Positions 24,073-32,375 of a DNA stretch of 64,000 bases are shown in pieces; the first letter of the stretch is position 1, and every line of letters begins with the position of its first letter. Position numbers and translations under genes: made by a program. Under the pieces are notes generated by a model, which was not told the DNA's origin, made no database searches, and was given only the letters and a program-made list of their open reading frames with translations. This DNA is from Desulfobacteraceae bacterium (lineage in GTDB: Bacteria > Desulfobacterota > Desulfobacteria > Desulfobacterales > UBA5852), in contig JABZFP010000029.1 of assembly GCA_014237395.1 (NCBI GenBank), positions 424,537 to 488,536 on the forward strand. The letters run 5' to 3'.

Positions 24073-24903
24073 ATGACGGAATGGGAGCTGCCCGAAGCCT
24101 GCGTTTTTGATGGGCGCACCGTGCGATATGGGGTGCGTGGCGATGGGCCGCCTGTGGTCATGGTTCACGGTACACCATGGTCTTCGTTCAACTTGCGGCA
24201 TCTGATCGAAGCGATATCCCGATGCTTCACTGTGTACTACTATGATCTTATCGGTTATGGCCAGTCGGATAAATCACCCGGCGATGTGTCACTGGGCATT
24301 CAGAACCAGGTGCTGGATCATCTTCTGGCGCACTGGGGGCTTGAGAATCCCGCAATCGTAGGCCATGACTTCGGCGGCACGACGGTTCTTCGGACGCACC
24401 TTATCAATGGGCGTGATTTCGAAAGGATCGTCCTTATTGATCCGGTGGCGGTTTCCCCATGGGGTTCGCCCTTCTTCCGGCACGTCAAGGTACACGAGGC
24501 AGCATTTGCAGGTGTTCCAGACTATATTCATGAAGCAATTGTTCGTGCTTACGTCAAGACAGCGGCCTTCAAACCTTTAGATGACGCAATAATCGATCGG
24601 ATTGTCCTTCCGTGGACAGGGCCGGATGGAAAAGCGGCTTTTTACCGGCAAATTGCGCAGGCAGATTCAGGTTACACGGATGAGGTGCAACCCATGTACA
24701 CCACTATCTCAAGGCCTGTTTTGATCCTTTGGGGACGTGAGGATACATGGATACCGTTGGAACGAGGCGAAGTTTTGCACGATATGATCCCGGGTTCGTT
24801 ATTACATGTAATCCCCGATGCCGGGCATCTAGTGCTCGAAGAACAGCCCGGTCAACTCATTAGGAAAACACTTCTTTTTCTTCAGAACGAAGACATCATG
24901 TAA
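24073..24903 (+). CDS. Alpha/beta hydrolase (haloalkane dehalogenase/epoxide hydrolase-like)
   Basis: A 276-residue alpha/beta-hydrolase. The oxyanion-hole motif VMVHGTPWSS is near residue 30. The nucleophile elbow GHDFGG has Asp rather than Ser, as in haloalkane dehalogenases and epoxide hydrolases. The later acid (LWGREDTWIP) and His (PDAGHLVLEEQP) complete the triad. The substrate is unknown. It is preceded by attC-like site 3 and looks like the last member of the cassette-like run. Followed by the convergent MFS gene. Confidence 0.9.
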   Translation: MTEWELPEACVFDGRTVRYGVRGDGPPVVMVHGTPWSSFNLRHLIEAISRCFTVYYYDLIGYGQSDKSPGDVSLGIQNQVLDHLLAHWGLENPAIVGHDFGGTTVLRTHLINGRDFERIVLIDPVAVSPWGSPFFRHVKVHEAAFAGVPDYIHEAIVRAYVKTAAFKPLDDAIIDRIVLPWTGPDGKAAFYRQIAQADSGYTDEVQPMYTTISRPVLILWGREDTWIPLERGEVLHDMIPGSLLHVIPDAGHLVLEEQPGQLIRKTLLFLQNEDIM

Positions 24904-25043
24904 TAATAGGATCAAAAATACCTGAATTCCTTCGAAAACCTGAAAGCATCCCTTTTGAAAAAAAATAGAGGCATTGCTTAGAGGCTAGCCATGCCCGGCC
25001 TGCGACGATAGGATATTGTCCGATTATCCCGGCAGACAGCGAA

Positions 25044-26237
25044 TTAGGGCTTCGCGCGGTGAGCGGACCGCGTGAACAATTTACCCGGTAAGAACGGGAC
25101 ACAGAAAATCGCCCCGAGAAACCACACGGTGACGAGTTGGTAGGTCATATCCAGACCAAGCCGGTCATTCAAGGCGCCCACCAGAACGGTCATGCTGGAC
25201 CCGACCACAAAATTGATCATCATGTAGATCCCGTTGACATACGCGGGGCGCTCGGAGCCGCTTTCCTGGACAATCGCGAGCATCACCGGGCCGTTTGACA
25301 GCAGGAAAAAGCCCAGGAGAAAGAGGATGGGGAAGGTCAGGAAACCAAAGTCCAGCAGGAAGAACCACATGAGTACCGGAATGGCGAGAATCGCCGCCAG
25401 CAGGACAAACTTTCGCCCCCATCTGTCCGAGAGGGTCCCGGCCGTCAGGACGCCGATGACGCCGCCCGCTTCCAGTACGGACAGGGAAACCCCGGCCACC
25501 ACGAGACTGGCGCCCTTGGCCGTCAAATACGCCGGCAGAAAGATGACCATGGCGCCTTTCAATCCGCCAATGAAAATACTGATGCCGGTCAAGCCCAGCA
25601 GGATGGCGCGCATGTCCACAAGGGTTTGTCCCAACCCGGAGGACGGGGCGGCATGCGCCGTTTGTTGGACCGGCATGCGTCTGAACTTCACCGCGAGGAA
25701 CACGGAGGCCAGCACTCCCGGTAGAATCAACCAGTAGGTGCGCTCCAACCCCCAGCGCGAGACCACGCCAATGATGACCAGTGGGCCAATCGTTCGGGCC
25801 AACTCGCCGGCAAACATATAAAAACTCATCCCTTTGCCAATATGCTTGCCCGCAATCTGCTTGATCATCACCGGTGTCGGGACATGATAACAGGCGGCGC
25901 TGATGCCCATAATCACCAGGAGCACCACCAGCACCGGATAGGAGGGCGCGAGCCCCAGCAGGCTCATCGATATGGCGGTCACTGTCGGGGCACAGATTAC
26001 AAAATAGCGAACACTGACGCGATCCGCAATAACCCCCAGAAGCGGATTCAGGAGCGAAGGAAAACGCTGCGCCACCGTCAAGAAACCCGCCAGCGTATAG
26101 GAAAATCCCAACTTTTCGATCAGCAGCGGCAAGATCGGGGCCAGGAACGCGCCATAGATGTCATGAATGAGATGCGAAAAGGCGATCAGTATGACATTTC
26201 CGGTTTGAAATTTCTGCGTATCAGGGCTATTTTTCAT
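25044..26237 (-). CDS. MFS transporter (fosmidomycin-resistance-like)
   Basis: About 397 residues with 12 predicted transmembrane helices. The order resembles Fsr-type drug exporters: FSHLIHDIYGAFLAPILPLL at the start, then LLGVIADRVSVRYF (loop 2-3 signature), GISAACYHVPTPVMIKQIAG, and AGTLSDRWGRKFVLL in the second half. It probably exports small toxic compounds by proton antiport. ATG 26237 (MKNSPDTQKF) or 26264 are possible starts; neither has a good ribosome-binding site. Monocistronic; divergent from the gene at 26362. Confidence 0.88.
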   Translation of the reverse strand: MKNSPDTQKFQTGNVILIAFSHLIHDIYGAFLAPILPLLIEKLGFSYTLAGFLTVAQRFPSLLNPLLGVIADRVSVRYFVICAPTVTAISMSLLGLAPSYPVLVVLLVIMGISAACYHVPTPVMIKQIAGKHIGKGMSFYMFAGELARTIGPLVIIGVVSRWGLERTYWLILPGVLASVFLAVKFRRMPVQQTAHAAPSSGLGQTLVDMRAILLGLTGISIFIGGLKGAMVIFLPAYLTAKGASLVVAGVSLSVLEAGGVIGVLTAGTLSDRWGRKFVLLAAILAIPVLMWFFLLDFGFLTFPILFLLGFFLLSNGPVMLAIVQESGSERPAYVNGIYMMINFVVGSSMTVLVGALNDRLGLDMTYQLVTVWFLGAIFCVPFLPGKLFTRSAHRAKP

Positions 26238-26361
26238 AACGGAACGGTCTGTCAAAAATGCCATAAGGCGTCAAGGTTTATTGTGTGCTCTCCCGGTCAC
26301 GAAATCCCTTTCCGTGAGTTCGCGCACCTTGCCTTGCTCGTCCAAAGCCGCAGGAAACAAG

Positions 26362-26919
26362 ATGGAGACGTTTGCTCCGCCACGTCGGTTCGTCGATCAT
26401 CCGCACTATGAAGCGGATCGGAAGCGGGCGTTAAAGACGCTTGTGATCGATGACATCGACGCCCCGATTCGCGACATTGTCGCAGGCTTTTCAAGACTTC
26501 CCTATTGTTTCACGCTTCAGAGTTGTTTCGGCCACTTCGTCCATTCCGAGGCCGCGGCTCCCGGCAACCTCGAACCGCTGCCCCCCAGGGATGTTGGCGT
26601 GGTCACCTATCGCATCGCATATGTCGCCCTGTGTCTCCAGAACAGCACCTCCGGGAATCGTCTCTTTTCCGCCCTGGCAGAGGTTTCATCAATTGCCCCC
26701 GCCTTTGTTCAGTTCGGTTCCCCTGCCTGGTTCTGGGAACGTCAGGTGAACGCTTTTGCGTTGCAGGTCGAGCCGAAGCGCTTTAAAGACCAGGACCAGG
26801 CAACGATCGACTATGCCGAAGCGCTTCAGGTGCAAAAGGTGAGGGATCAATTCTTCACGAGGCTTGACGATCTCGTCAACGCTCTACAATATAAAAGATT
26901 CGGGTTCGGGCCTCGTTAA
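26362..26919 (+). CDS. Conserved hypothetical protein
   Basis: A 185-residue soluble protein, begun at METFAPPRRFVDHPHY where AGGAA precedes the ATG; longer reading from 26281 is not supported. Conspicuous segments are FTLQSCFGHFVH, VTYRIAYVALCLQNS and VQFGSPAWFWERQVNAFALQVEP, which look like a conserved family although I cannot name it. The TLQSCFGH string recalls the conserved cysteine motif of TYW3-like proteins, but this is weak. The stop codon lies inside the repeat at 26902. Confidence 0.6.
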   Translation: METFAPPRRFVDHPHYEADRKRALKTLVIDDIDAPIRDIVAGFSRLPYCFTLQSCFGHFVHSEAAAPGNLEPLPPRDVGVVTYRIAYVALCLQNSTSGNRLFSALAEVSSIAPAFVQFGSPAWFWERQVNAFALQVEPKRFKDQDQATIDYAEALQVQKVRDQFFTRLDDLVNALQYKRFGFGPR

Positions 26920-26924
26920 ACAAG
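26902..26924 (+). repeat. Third copy of the defence-module flank repeat
   Basis: GGGTTCGGGCCTCGTTAAACA matches 18583-18604 closely. It supplies the last codons and stop of the upstream gene, so an insertion may have trimmed that gene. Confidence 0.4.
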
Positions 26925-27020
26925 CGCAACCAAAGGGAATGGTGACCCGCCTCGCGATGACCCGCGACGAGCCGGATTACCCCGCTTGAAGAAGATTTTT
27001 CTTCAGAATGACAGGCAGGC

Positions 27021-27854
27021 ATGGATACCATTATTTACGGCATGGGCGGCGGCAAGATGAGCGATTCGCGGATGACGGATCATTACCAGCGTATCGTTGA
27101 TCTCGCAAAGACGCAGTTCGGCATCGAGACGCCACAAGTGGCCATCATTCCGACGGCGCAGTTCAACGGCACCCATGCGAAGATCGGCCGTGGCAACATG
27201 GATTTCATTGGCGAAAGGTTTCGGCGTTTGGGGTGTGATACCCGACAGATTTTAATGGGCGACGTGCCCGCGGGAGAATCCGAAACCCGGGACAGGGATA
27301 TTCAGGACATCCTCCGCAATGCTCACGCGGTTTTTGTCTTGGGCGGCGATACGCGATACCTGCTCGAGGTCGTTCGGGGTAAAGGACTTGTTGCGACCGT
27401 CGAATCGACGATCCACGACGGCAAGGTCATGGCCGGAACAAGCGCCGGCTTTATCTGGCTCACGAAATACTGCATGAGTGATGCCGAGAGTTTTCATTCC
27501 AACCAATGGCGTTACATCATCCTGCAGGGGTTGGGTATTCTTCCGGTTGCCGGAAACGCACACGACAATGGTCCTCTCCCTCAAGGACTGGTTCCGCAGG
27601 TAAGCCGTCGAGAACAGTTCGAAGGGTATTTCGCCCAACTCGGTGAGCTCCCCGGCATTGTCGTCGACGAATTTGCAGCGATCGAAGTTCGAAACTTCAT
27701 CTGCCAACCCCGCAGCCCGGATCCGGCCATTGGGGCGCACGTATTGGCCAACGGCCCACACGGCATCGCCCGCCGAAAAATTGCCCCGGGGACGGCGATG
27801 GATTTGCGAGATGCCGCCTCCCTTAGGGATTTTGCGCTGTCAATTCCGGATTAA
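27021..27854 (+). CDS. Peptidase S51 family protein (cyanophycinase/dipeptidase E-like)
   Basis: A 277-residue protein of the S51 class. It opens DTIIYGMGGGKMSD. A TAQFNGTHAKIGRGN segment and AHAVFVLGGDTRYLLEVV lead to the nucleophile elbow KVMAGTSAGFIWL (Ser about residue 144). DNGPLPQGLVPQVSRREQFEGYF follows. Relatives hydrolyse Asp-X dipeptides or cyanophycin. The catalytic Ser is present, but substrate cannot be assigned. Cytoplasmic, with no signal peptide. ATG 27021 follows ACAGGCAGGC. Confidence 0.85.
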   Translation: MDTIIYGMGGGKMSDSRMTDHYQRIVDLAKTQFGIETPQVAIIPTAQFNGTHAKIGRGNMDFIGERFRRLGCDTRQILMGDVPAGESETRDRDIQDILRNAHAVFVLGGDTRYLLEVVRGKGLVATVESTIHDGKVMAGTSAGFIWLTKYCMSDAESFHSNQWRYIILQGLGILPVAGNAHDNGPLPQGLVPQVSRREQFEGYFAQLGELPGIVVDEFAAIEVRNFICQPRSPDPAIGAHVLANGPHGIARRKIAPGTAMDLRDAASLRDFALSIPD

Positions 27855-27958
27855 GGTGGTAAGGTTTGTGAAATTATCCGTAACGTTTTCAGATTTGTCC
27901 CTGCCGGCCACATCCAGAGCGTTAGACGCCAGATCACGACAACATGGAGCGGGAAAAC

Positions 27959-28318
27959 ATGATCAAAATCGAAAAACCGACCATCATCGCAGCCGCAGGC
28001 AACAAGCCCAAGATCATCGAAGAATTTATCGGGCGGGTCAATTCCGGGACGGGCGGCCTCAGCATCGCCAAAATGACGAGCCCGGCGGGTTGGATCGAAC
28101 CCGGCCAAAAACCGGCGTTCGATGAATATACCGTCGTTATTAAAGGCATGCTGCGGGTAACGACCAAAGAAGGGGCCGAGGACATCCAGGCCGGCGAAGC
28201 CGTGATCGTGCCTTCAGGCGAATGGGTCCAGTACAGCACGCCAGGCTCGGACGGTGCGGAATACATCGCCGTCTGTCTGCCGGCATTTTCTCCTGAAACG
28301 GTTCATCGGGATGAGTAA
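27959..28318 (+). CDS. Cupin-domain protein (EutQ-like)
   Basis: A 119-residue single-domain cupin. The barrel strands show FDEYTVVIKGMLRVTTKEG (motif 1 lacks the His pair of classic cupins) and the turn IQAGEAVIVPSGEWVQYSTPG (motif 2). This resembles the C-terminal domain of ethanolamine-utilisation EutQ. Metal binding is doubtful. I choose ATG 27959, with GGAGCGGG upstream, over 27944. GTTAGAC at 27921-27927, just before the gene, looks like an attC right end, though no left partner is clear. Confidence 0.8.
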   Translation: MIKIEKPTIIAAAGNKPKIIEEFIGRVNSGTGGLSIAKMTSPAGWIEPGQKPAFDEYTVVIKGMLRVTTKEGAEDIQAGEAVIVPSGEWVQYSTPGSDGAEYIAVCLPAFSPETVHRDE

Positions 28319-28396
28319 GGCCACAATCGGCGGGCTGTCGGACTTGCGCTTTTTAAAAATCAAATGTGAATGCTTCTTTTTTGTTTGGAAATTCAT

Positions 28397-29110
28397 ATGA
28401 GGACACAAATCCGTACGTATATTTTCTGTTTAAAGCTGGGGGTGGCGTTATTTCCTTCCTTTTTTCTTTTGGATTACTTTGTTTATCCCGACCACAAGTA
28501 CGCCCTGCTCATGATTCGATTCGGAATAACGCTCTATTTGGCCATCGTACTCTTTTTCATCGGCCGAATGAAAGAAAAATACAATTTCCCGATCCTATTG
28601 TTGAGTATGTTCTTAATCGCCTTTTCCATCTCGCTGATGTGTTTTATTACCGGCGACGGATTTGCGTCCCCCTATTATGCCGGGCTGCTGCAAATCATTA
28701 TCATCACGATGCTCTTCTTCAAAATAAGCCCTATAAAATATGCGCTTTTAATAATGGCCATTATTGTTCAACATTTTGTATTGCTTTCATATGTTCCTTG
28801 GGAGAGTAAAGATTTAGTCATTAATATCCTGGCATTGGGGGTCTTTGCGCTGGTTGCTGTTTTGGGGCACAATTTCATCCACGATCTGGCAAAGGAAAAC
28901 AAAACGTTAAAAGGATTTTTGCCCATTTGTGCTTCCTGCAAAAAAATCAGAGATGATCAAGGGTACTGGAATCAAATTGAATCCTATATAAAAGCGCGTT
29001 CACAAGCTGAATTCAGCCACAGCATCTGCCCGGATTGCGCGGAAAAGCTCTACCCCGGCATTGACTTGTACGACGACTCGCAAGACACCGACCAGGAGTC
29101 AATCCGATAG
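28397..29110 (+). CDS. Membrane sensor with C-terminal zinc-ribbon tail, no kinase
   Basis: A 237-residue protein. Six or seven transmembrane helices occupy residues 5-180, then a short linker HDLAKENKTLKG. The tail is FLPICASCKKIRDDQGYW...SHSICPDCAEKLYP, with two CxxC pairs. That tail normally ends histidine kinases, GGDEF proteins and response regulators of Desulfobacterota. Here it is attached directly to a MASE-like membrane region with no catalytic domain between. It could be a redox or metal sensor that signals by protein contact, or a kinase remnant. AT-rich. Confidence 0.7.
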   Translation: MRTQIRTYIFCLKLGVALFPSFFLLDYFVYPDHKYALLMIRFGITLYLAIVLFFIGRMKEKYNFPILLLSMFLIAFSISLMCFITGDGFASPYYAGLLQIIIITMLFFKISPIKYALLIMAIIVQHFVLLSYVPWESKDLVINILALGVFALVAVLGHNFIHDLAKENKTLKGFLPICASCKKIRDDQGYWNQIESYIKARSQAEFSHSICPDCAEKLYPGIDLYDDSQDTDQESIR

Positions 29111-29176
29111 CCGGAGCCCGATACGATCAATCTCGGGAGCCCACCAGTTTATTTGGCGCGATGACGGTCAAAAGCA

Positions 29177-29605
29177 ATGAACATCATTGAAATTAAATTC
29201 TACAACGATGCCGTGCTCGATGCGCTGAATGATCTCCTGCCGCAACTGTCTGCATCACCCCGGCGTTTGACCGAACAAGACCTTCGCGCGATCATTCAGT
29301 CCGACACGACGCGCTTGCTGATGGCCGAAGAAGATGACGGCTATACCGGCAGCCTGACACTCGTCGTGTTCAGGATTCCGTCCGGAATCCGGGCCAGAAT
29401 TGAAGACCTGGTCGTACAGGAAACCGCACGGGGCCGGGGGGTGGGCCGAGCTCTTGTGCAAAAGGCACTAGCGGTGGCGAAAGCCCTTGGCGCTGAAGCG
29501 GTCGACCTGACAACACATCCCTCCCGGGAAGCGGCAAATCAACTTTATAAAAAGCTGGGCTTCGCCAGAAGAGAGACCCATGTTTACCGGCGAAAGGTAT
29601 CTTGA
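29177..29605 (+). CDS. GNAT family N-acetyltransferase
   Basis: A 142-residue acetyltransferase. The acetyl-CoA pyrophosphate loop is ETARGRGVGRALVQKAL (motif A). It is preceded by the strand ARIEDLVV and followed by AVDLTTHPSREAANQLYKKLGF. Substrate unknown. One of four GNAT genes between 29 and 37 kb that are not close paralogues. Confidence 0.9.
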   Translation: MNIIEIKFYNDAVLDALNDLLPQLSASPRRLTEQDLRAIIQSDTTRLLMAEEDDGYTGSLTLVVFRIPSGIRARIEDLVVQETARGRGVGRALVQKALAVAKALGAEAVDLTTHPSREAANQLYKKLGFARRETHVYRRKVS

Positions 29606-29642
29606 TGCGACGCCGTTTTTCAAGGTACGCTTTTGTAATTTC

Positions 29643-29817
29643 CCTTTGTCCCGCGCCGAGCATCTGCGTTGCGGGCGGAAATAAGCACGCGGACTGTTTA
29701 CCCGCCTCAGGTGGGTTTGAGCCCGCTCTTAAGCTGGCGAGTTTCCGCGTGCTCCGGCCACAACGGCGACGCGCAGGACCAAGCGGGGCACGGGCGTTTT
29801 CTTTTGTTTCGTTTTCT
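29643..29817 (+). repeat. Interspersed repeat R2, copy B
   Basis: Matches 14667-14820 at both ends, with a different insert in the middle (about 29699-29735). The palindromic R3 element follows 9 bases later. Confidence 0.7.
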
Positions 29818-29825
29818 TGATGGAA

Positions 29826-29916
29826 TCGTAAAAAGTCCTGAAACCGTCACTCCCGCGAAGGCGGGAGTCCATAACCATTTGAAATTACTGGATCCCCGCC
29901 TGCGCGGGGATGACGA
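29826..29916 (+). repeat. Palindromic repeat R3, copy 2
   Basis: CTCCCGCGAAGGCGGGAG and CCCCGCCTGCGCGGGG hairpins between CGTCA and TGACG; opposite orientation to the copy at 8037. It ends 5 bases before the ribosome-binding site of the next gene, so it lies in that gene's leader. Confidence 0.8.
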
Positions 29917-29933
29917 TGCCTTGGAGGTGTCGA

Positions 29934-30515
29934 TTGAACCGCATAACGATCTCATTGATGGAAAAAAATGACATTCCGGAAGCGGCAAGGGTTCTCAGTG
30001 TGGCCATGCTCGACAACCCTCTCCATGCGGCCCTGTTTCAGGGGAACGATGAAAACGTCCGCCTGGAAATCGAAAAAATGTTTCGCAAGCTCTTTGATGA
30101 AGTCCCGGGTATCGTCTTTCTGGCCAAAGACGGCCCCACCCTATCAGGGGTTATGCGGATGAAGTCATGCGACGGCCGCAAGGCCCCGGACGATCCCGAA
30201 GGGCCGCCCGACGAAAATGATCTCAACTGGCGGAAAACCGTATGGCTCAGGGAGTGGGCACGCCACGACCCATCGGATCCGCACTGGCACCTTGGCCCGA
30301 TCGGTGTCCTGCCCGCCTATCAAGGCGCCGGGGTCGGATCGAAACTGATGCAGCGCTTCTGCCGCGAAGTGGACGCCTGCCGGGCCAGGGCCTACCTGGA
30401 AACGGATCTGGAGAAGAACGTCCGGTTTTATGAGAAATTCGGTTTCAAGATTGTTTCCCAATCCGCTATATTCGATGTCAAAAATTACTACATGGTAAAA
30501 GCATCAACGGCATGA
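29934..30515 (+). CDS. GNAT family N-acetyltransferase
   Basis: A 193-residue acetyltransferase. I choose a TTG start at 29934 because GGAGGT lies 6 bases before it. It also gives the usual GNAT first strand (NRITISLMEKNDIPEAARV), which the ATG at 29958 would cut. HWHLGPIGVLPAYQGAGVGSKLMQRF is the acetyl-CoA loop and LETDLEKNVRFYEKFGF the C-terminal signature. The R3 hairpin is immediately upstream and may modulate expression. Substrate unknown. Confidence 0.85.
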   Translation: MNRITISLMEKNDIPEAARVLSVAMLDNPLHAALFQGNDENVRLEIEKMFRKLFDEVPGIVFLAKDGPTLSGVMRMKSCDGRKAPDDPEGPPDENDLNWRKTVWLREWARHDPSDPHWHLGPIGVLPAYQGAGVGSKLMQRFCREVDACRARAYLETDLEKNVRFYEKFGFKIVSQSAIFDVKNYYMVKASTA

Positions 30516-30545
30516 TGCGGTGAACAAGTTGAGGTAAAACCACCC

Positions 30546-30968
30546 ATGACCATTCAAATCAAACATGATTGTACCGGTGTCAGCTGGCAAACCGTAGCGG
30601 CAACACTGAAATCCGTTGGAATGGGCCATCATGCACCGGAAATACACCGTAAAGCCTTCGAGGCCAGCCACACAACGGTGTTTGTGTACGATGCCGACAA
30701 GCTTGTCGGGTTTGGACGGGCTATTTCCGATGGTGCCTACCAGGCCGCCGTCTACGACTGCGCCGTCACTGAAGCATACCAGGGCCAAGGACTCGGCAAA
30801 CGCATCATGGAGACCATTTTAGCCAGGCTGCCGACCTGCAATGTCATTCTCTATGCATCGCCCGGCAAGGAAGGTTTCTATGAAAAACACGGCTTCCGTC
30901 GGATGAAAACGGGCATGGCCCTGTTCAAGAATGGCGCGTCCATGAAAGAACACGGCTTCACCGCGTAA
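30546..30968 (+). CDS. GNAT family N-acetyltransferase
   Basis: A 140-residue acetyltransferase: LVGFGRAISDGAYQAAVYDCAV, then the acetyl-CoA loop EAYQGQGLGKRIMETIL, and LYASPGKEGFYEKHGFRRMKTGMALF at the end. It follows the previous GNAT gene by 30 bases on the same strand, so they are probably cotranscribed. Substrate unknown. Confidence 0.9.
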   Translation: MTIQIKHDCTGVSWQTVAATLKSVGMGHHAPEIHRKAFEASHTTVFVYDADKLVGFGRAISDGAYQAAVYDCAVTEAYQGQGLGKRIMETILARLPTCNVILYASPGKEGFYEKHGFRRMKTGMALFKNGASMKEHGFTA

Positions 30969-31040
30969 ATTGCAAACAAGCCGAACCAAACGATCCGCAG
31001 GTGCGAAAGCGCTATCCCCCGCCATCGCAACTTACTGGCA

Positions 31041-31250
31041 ATGATGATGAGTACCAGGCCCATTTATTATGTTTTGGTTGGAATGCTCGCCGGTGGCTCG
31101 GCAGGCTTTTTACTATTCTACCACCTCGATCAATCGAAAGGTTGGAACCCGTATGGATGGTGGTTTTCGGCAACCTTGATTGCTGCCGTGGCGGGTGGTT
31201 TAGCCGGGGTCTTTCTTTACGGAACCTTCCGTAAAGGACAACCGAAATAG
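31041..31250 (+). CDS. Small two-helix membrane protein
   Basis: 69 residues with two hydrophobic helices (about 9-25 and 41-61) and a basic end (YGTFRKGQPK). Three ATG codons in a row (31041, 31044, 31047) are possible starts. I do not recognise it. It lies between the GNAT pair and a DUF2269-like protein, on the same strand. Confidence 0.45.
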   Translation: MMMSTRPIYYVLVGMLAGGSAGFLLFYHLDQSKGWNPYGWWFSATLIAAVAGGLAGVFLYGTFRKGQPK

Positions 31251-31388
31251 TGACCGCTATCGATGACCCTGTAAACGAAAAGACCTGACCGGATCGGCTT
31301 TTCCCTTTGACCGGCGTCCGTCACTTGGGCCGACCTGTCGATACTTTTTCGTCATGCAGGACTCGGAACGCATTAAATAGAGGGGCAC

Positions 31389-31907
31389 ATGCCGAAATTA
31401 AAAGCAAAAGGCTTGAAATGGCTCAAAGGGTTTCACCTGATCGCTGTGGCCAGTTGGGTCGGCGGTGGGGTTGCCTTGATTTTGCTGTTTTTTTTAAAAG
31501 ACGGCGTTACGGACAGCGGTGTTTTATACGGTATAAACCAGAGCATTCACCATGTCGACATGGCGGTGGTCGTTATCCCGGGCGCCTTTGGCTGCCTGCT
31601 TACCGGCTTGATCTATTCCTCCTTCAGCAATTGGGGGTTCTTCAAGCACAATTGGCTGATCGTCAAATGGATCGTGACCGTAACGGCCATTCTGTTTGGA
31701 ACCTTTTTTCTCGGGCCCTGGGAAACTGCCATGATGGAGATTTCCGGGGAAATCGGCATATCGTCTTTAAGTGATCCCGCATACCGCTACAATCAAAAGA
31801 TGAACCTGGTTTTTGGCGCGCTTCAGGTCCTAGTGCTGATGATCACCGTGTTTATTTCGATCTTCAAACCCTGGAAATCTGGGAAAAAGGGGAAGCGCAT
31901 CGATTGA
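31389..31907 (+). CDS. DUF2269-like integral membrane protein
   Basis: A 172-residue protein with four transmembrane helices. KWLKGFHLIAVASWVGGGVAL at the start and NWLIVKWIVTVTAILFGTFFLGPWE in the middle are reminiscent of DUF2269/CopD-like four-helix proteins, in which helix histidines can bind haem or copper. A His in helix 1 (FHLIA) and NQSIHHVDM in the next loop are visible. Function unknown. Convergent with the gene at 31913, 5 bases apart. Confidence 0.7.
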   Translation: MPKLKAKGLKWLKGFHLIAVASWVGGGVALILLFFLKDGVTDSGVLYGINQSIHHVDMAVVVIPGAFGCLLTGLIYSSFSNWGFFKHNWLIVKWIVTVTAILFGTFFLGPWETAMMEISGEIGISSLSDPAYRYNQKMNLVFGALQVLVLMITVFISIFKPWKSGKKGKRID

Positions 31908-31912
31908 TATCG

Positions 31913-32257
31913 TCAACGACTGGCCCTGTCCGTGCCCAGAAGCAACATCTTTATGTCGCCATCCGCTCTATAACTCGCAACGAGAAGATACGGGGCGAGC
32001 AGCATGATCCCCCCGAAAACGCCTGCCAGACCCAATAAAATCCCACCGGGCGAAAAATGATGCCGCCAGGCAAGCCACAACCCGGAAAGCAGGAGGAAAC
32101 ACATAAAGTCAAAATTGAACTGCCCGGGCCAGGTCAGCGATGCCATGTCGCCGAAGAAGATGGGCAGCAGGTTCCAACCATGTTTGAAGCCTACGACGCC
32201 CGTCATACTGACGATGCCGATAATGATCATTACCAAAAATAATCGAAATGCCCTCAC
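31913..32257 (-). CDS. Small integral membrane protein, unknown function
   Basis: A 114-residue protein with three or four helices. I start at GTG 32257 because GAAGGGA precedes it by about 8 bases and MRAFRLFLVMIIIGIVSM makes a good first helix; the open frame continues to 32593 without support. WPGQFNFDFMCFLLLSGLWLAWRHHFSPGG and DIKMLLLGTDR look like a conserved family. Divergent from the XRE regulator at 32376, which may control it. Confidence 0.65.
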   Translation of the reverse strand: MRAFRLFLVMIIIGIVSMTGVVGFKHGWNLLPIFFGDMASLTWPGQFNFDFMCFLLLSGLWLAWRHHFSPGGILLGLAGVFGGIMLLAPYLLVASYRADGDIKMLLLGTDRASR

Positions 32258-32375
32258 GGTTTGGTCCCTTCTATATCCATGTTCGATTCCTGAACGCCTA
32301 TACGGCAATTGCATTGATTTTCCGCGTAGTGTAACAATACAGGTAAATAAGTCCATTACCTCAGAGGTGCAATTT

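Noticed and set aside
27858..27927. Fourth attC site before the cupin gene
   Set aside because: GTTAGAC at 27921 fits a right end, but no inverse left box or internal stem could be found, so it is mentioned only as a possibility.
29602..29988. Several ORFs of 60-100 codons on both strands around the repeats
   Set aside because: They translate repeats R2 and R3 (QAGHGRFLL and DPRLRGDD peptides), a known source of spurious genes.
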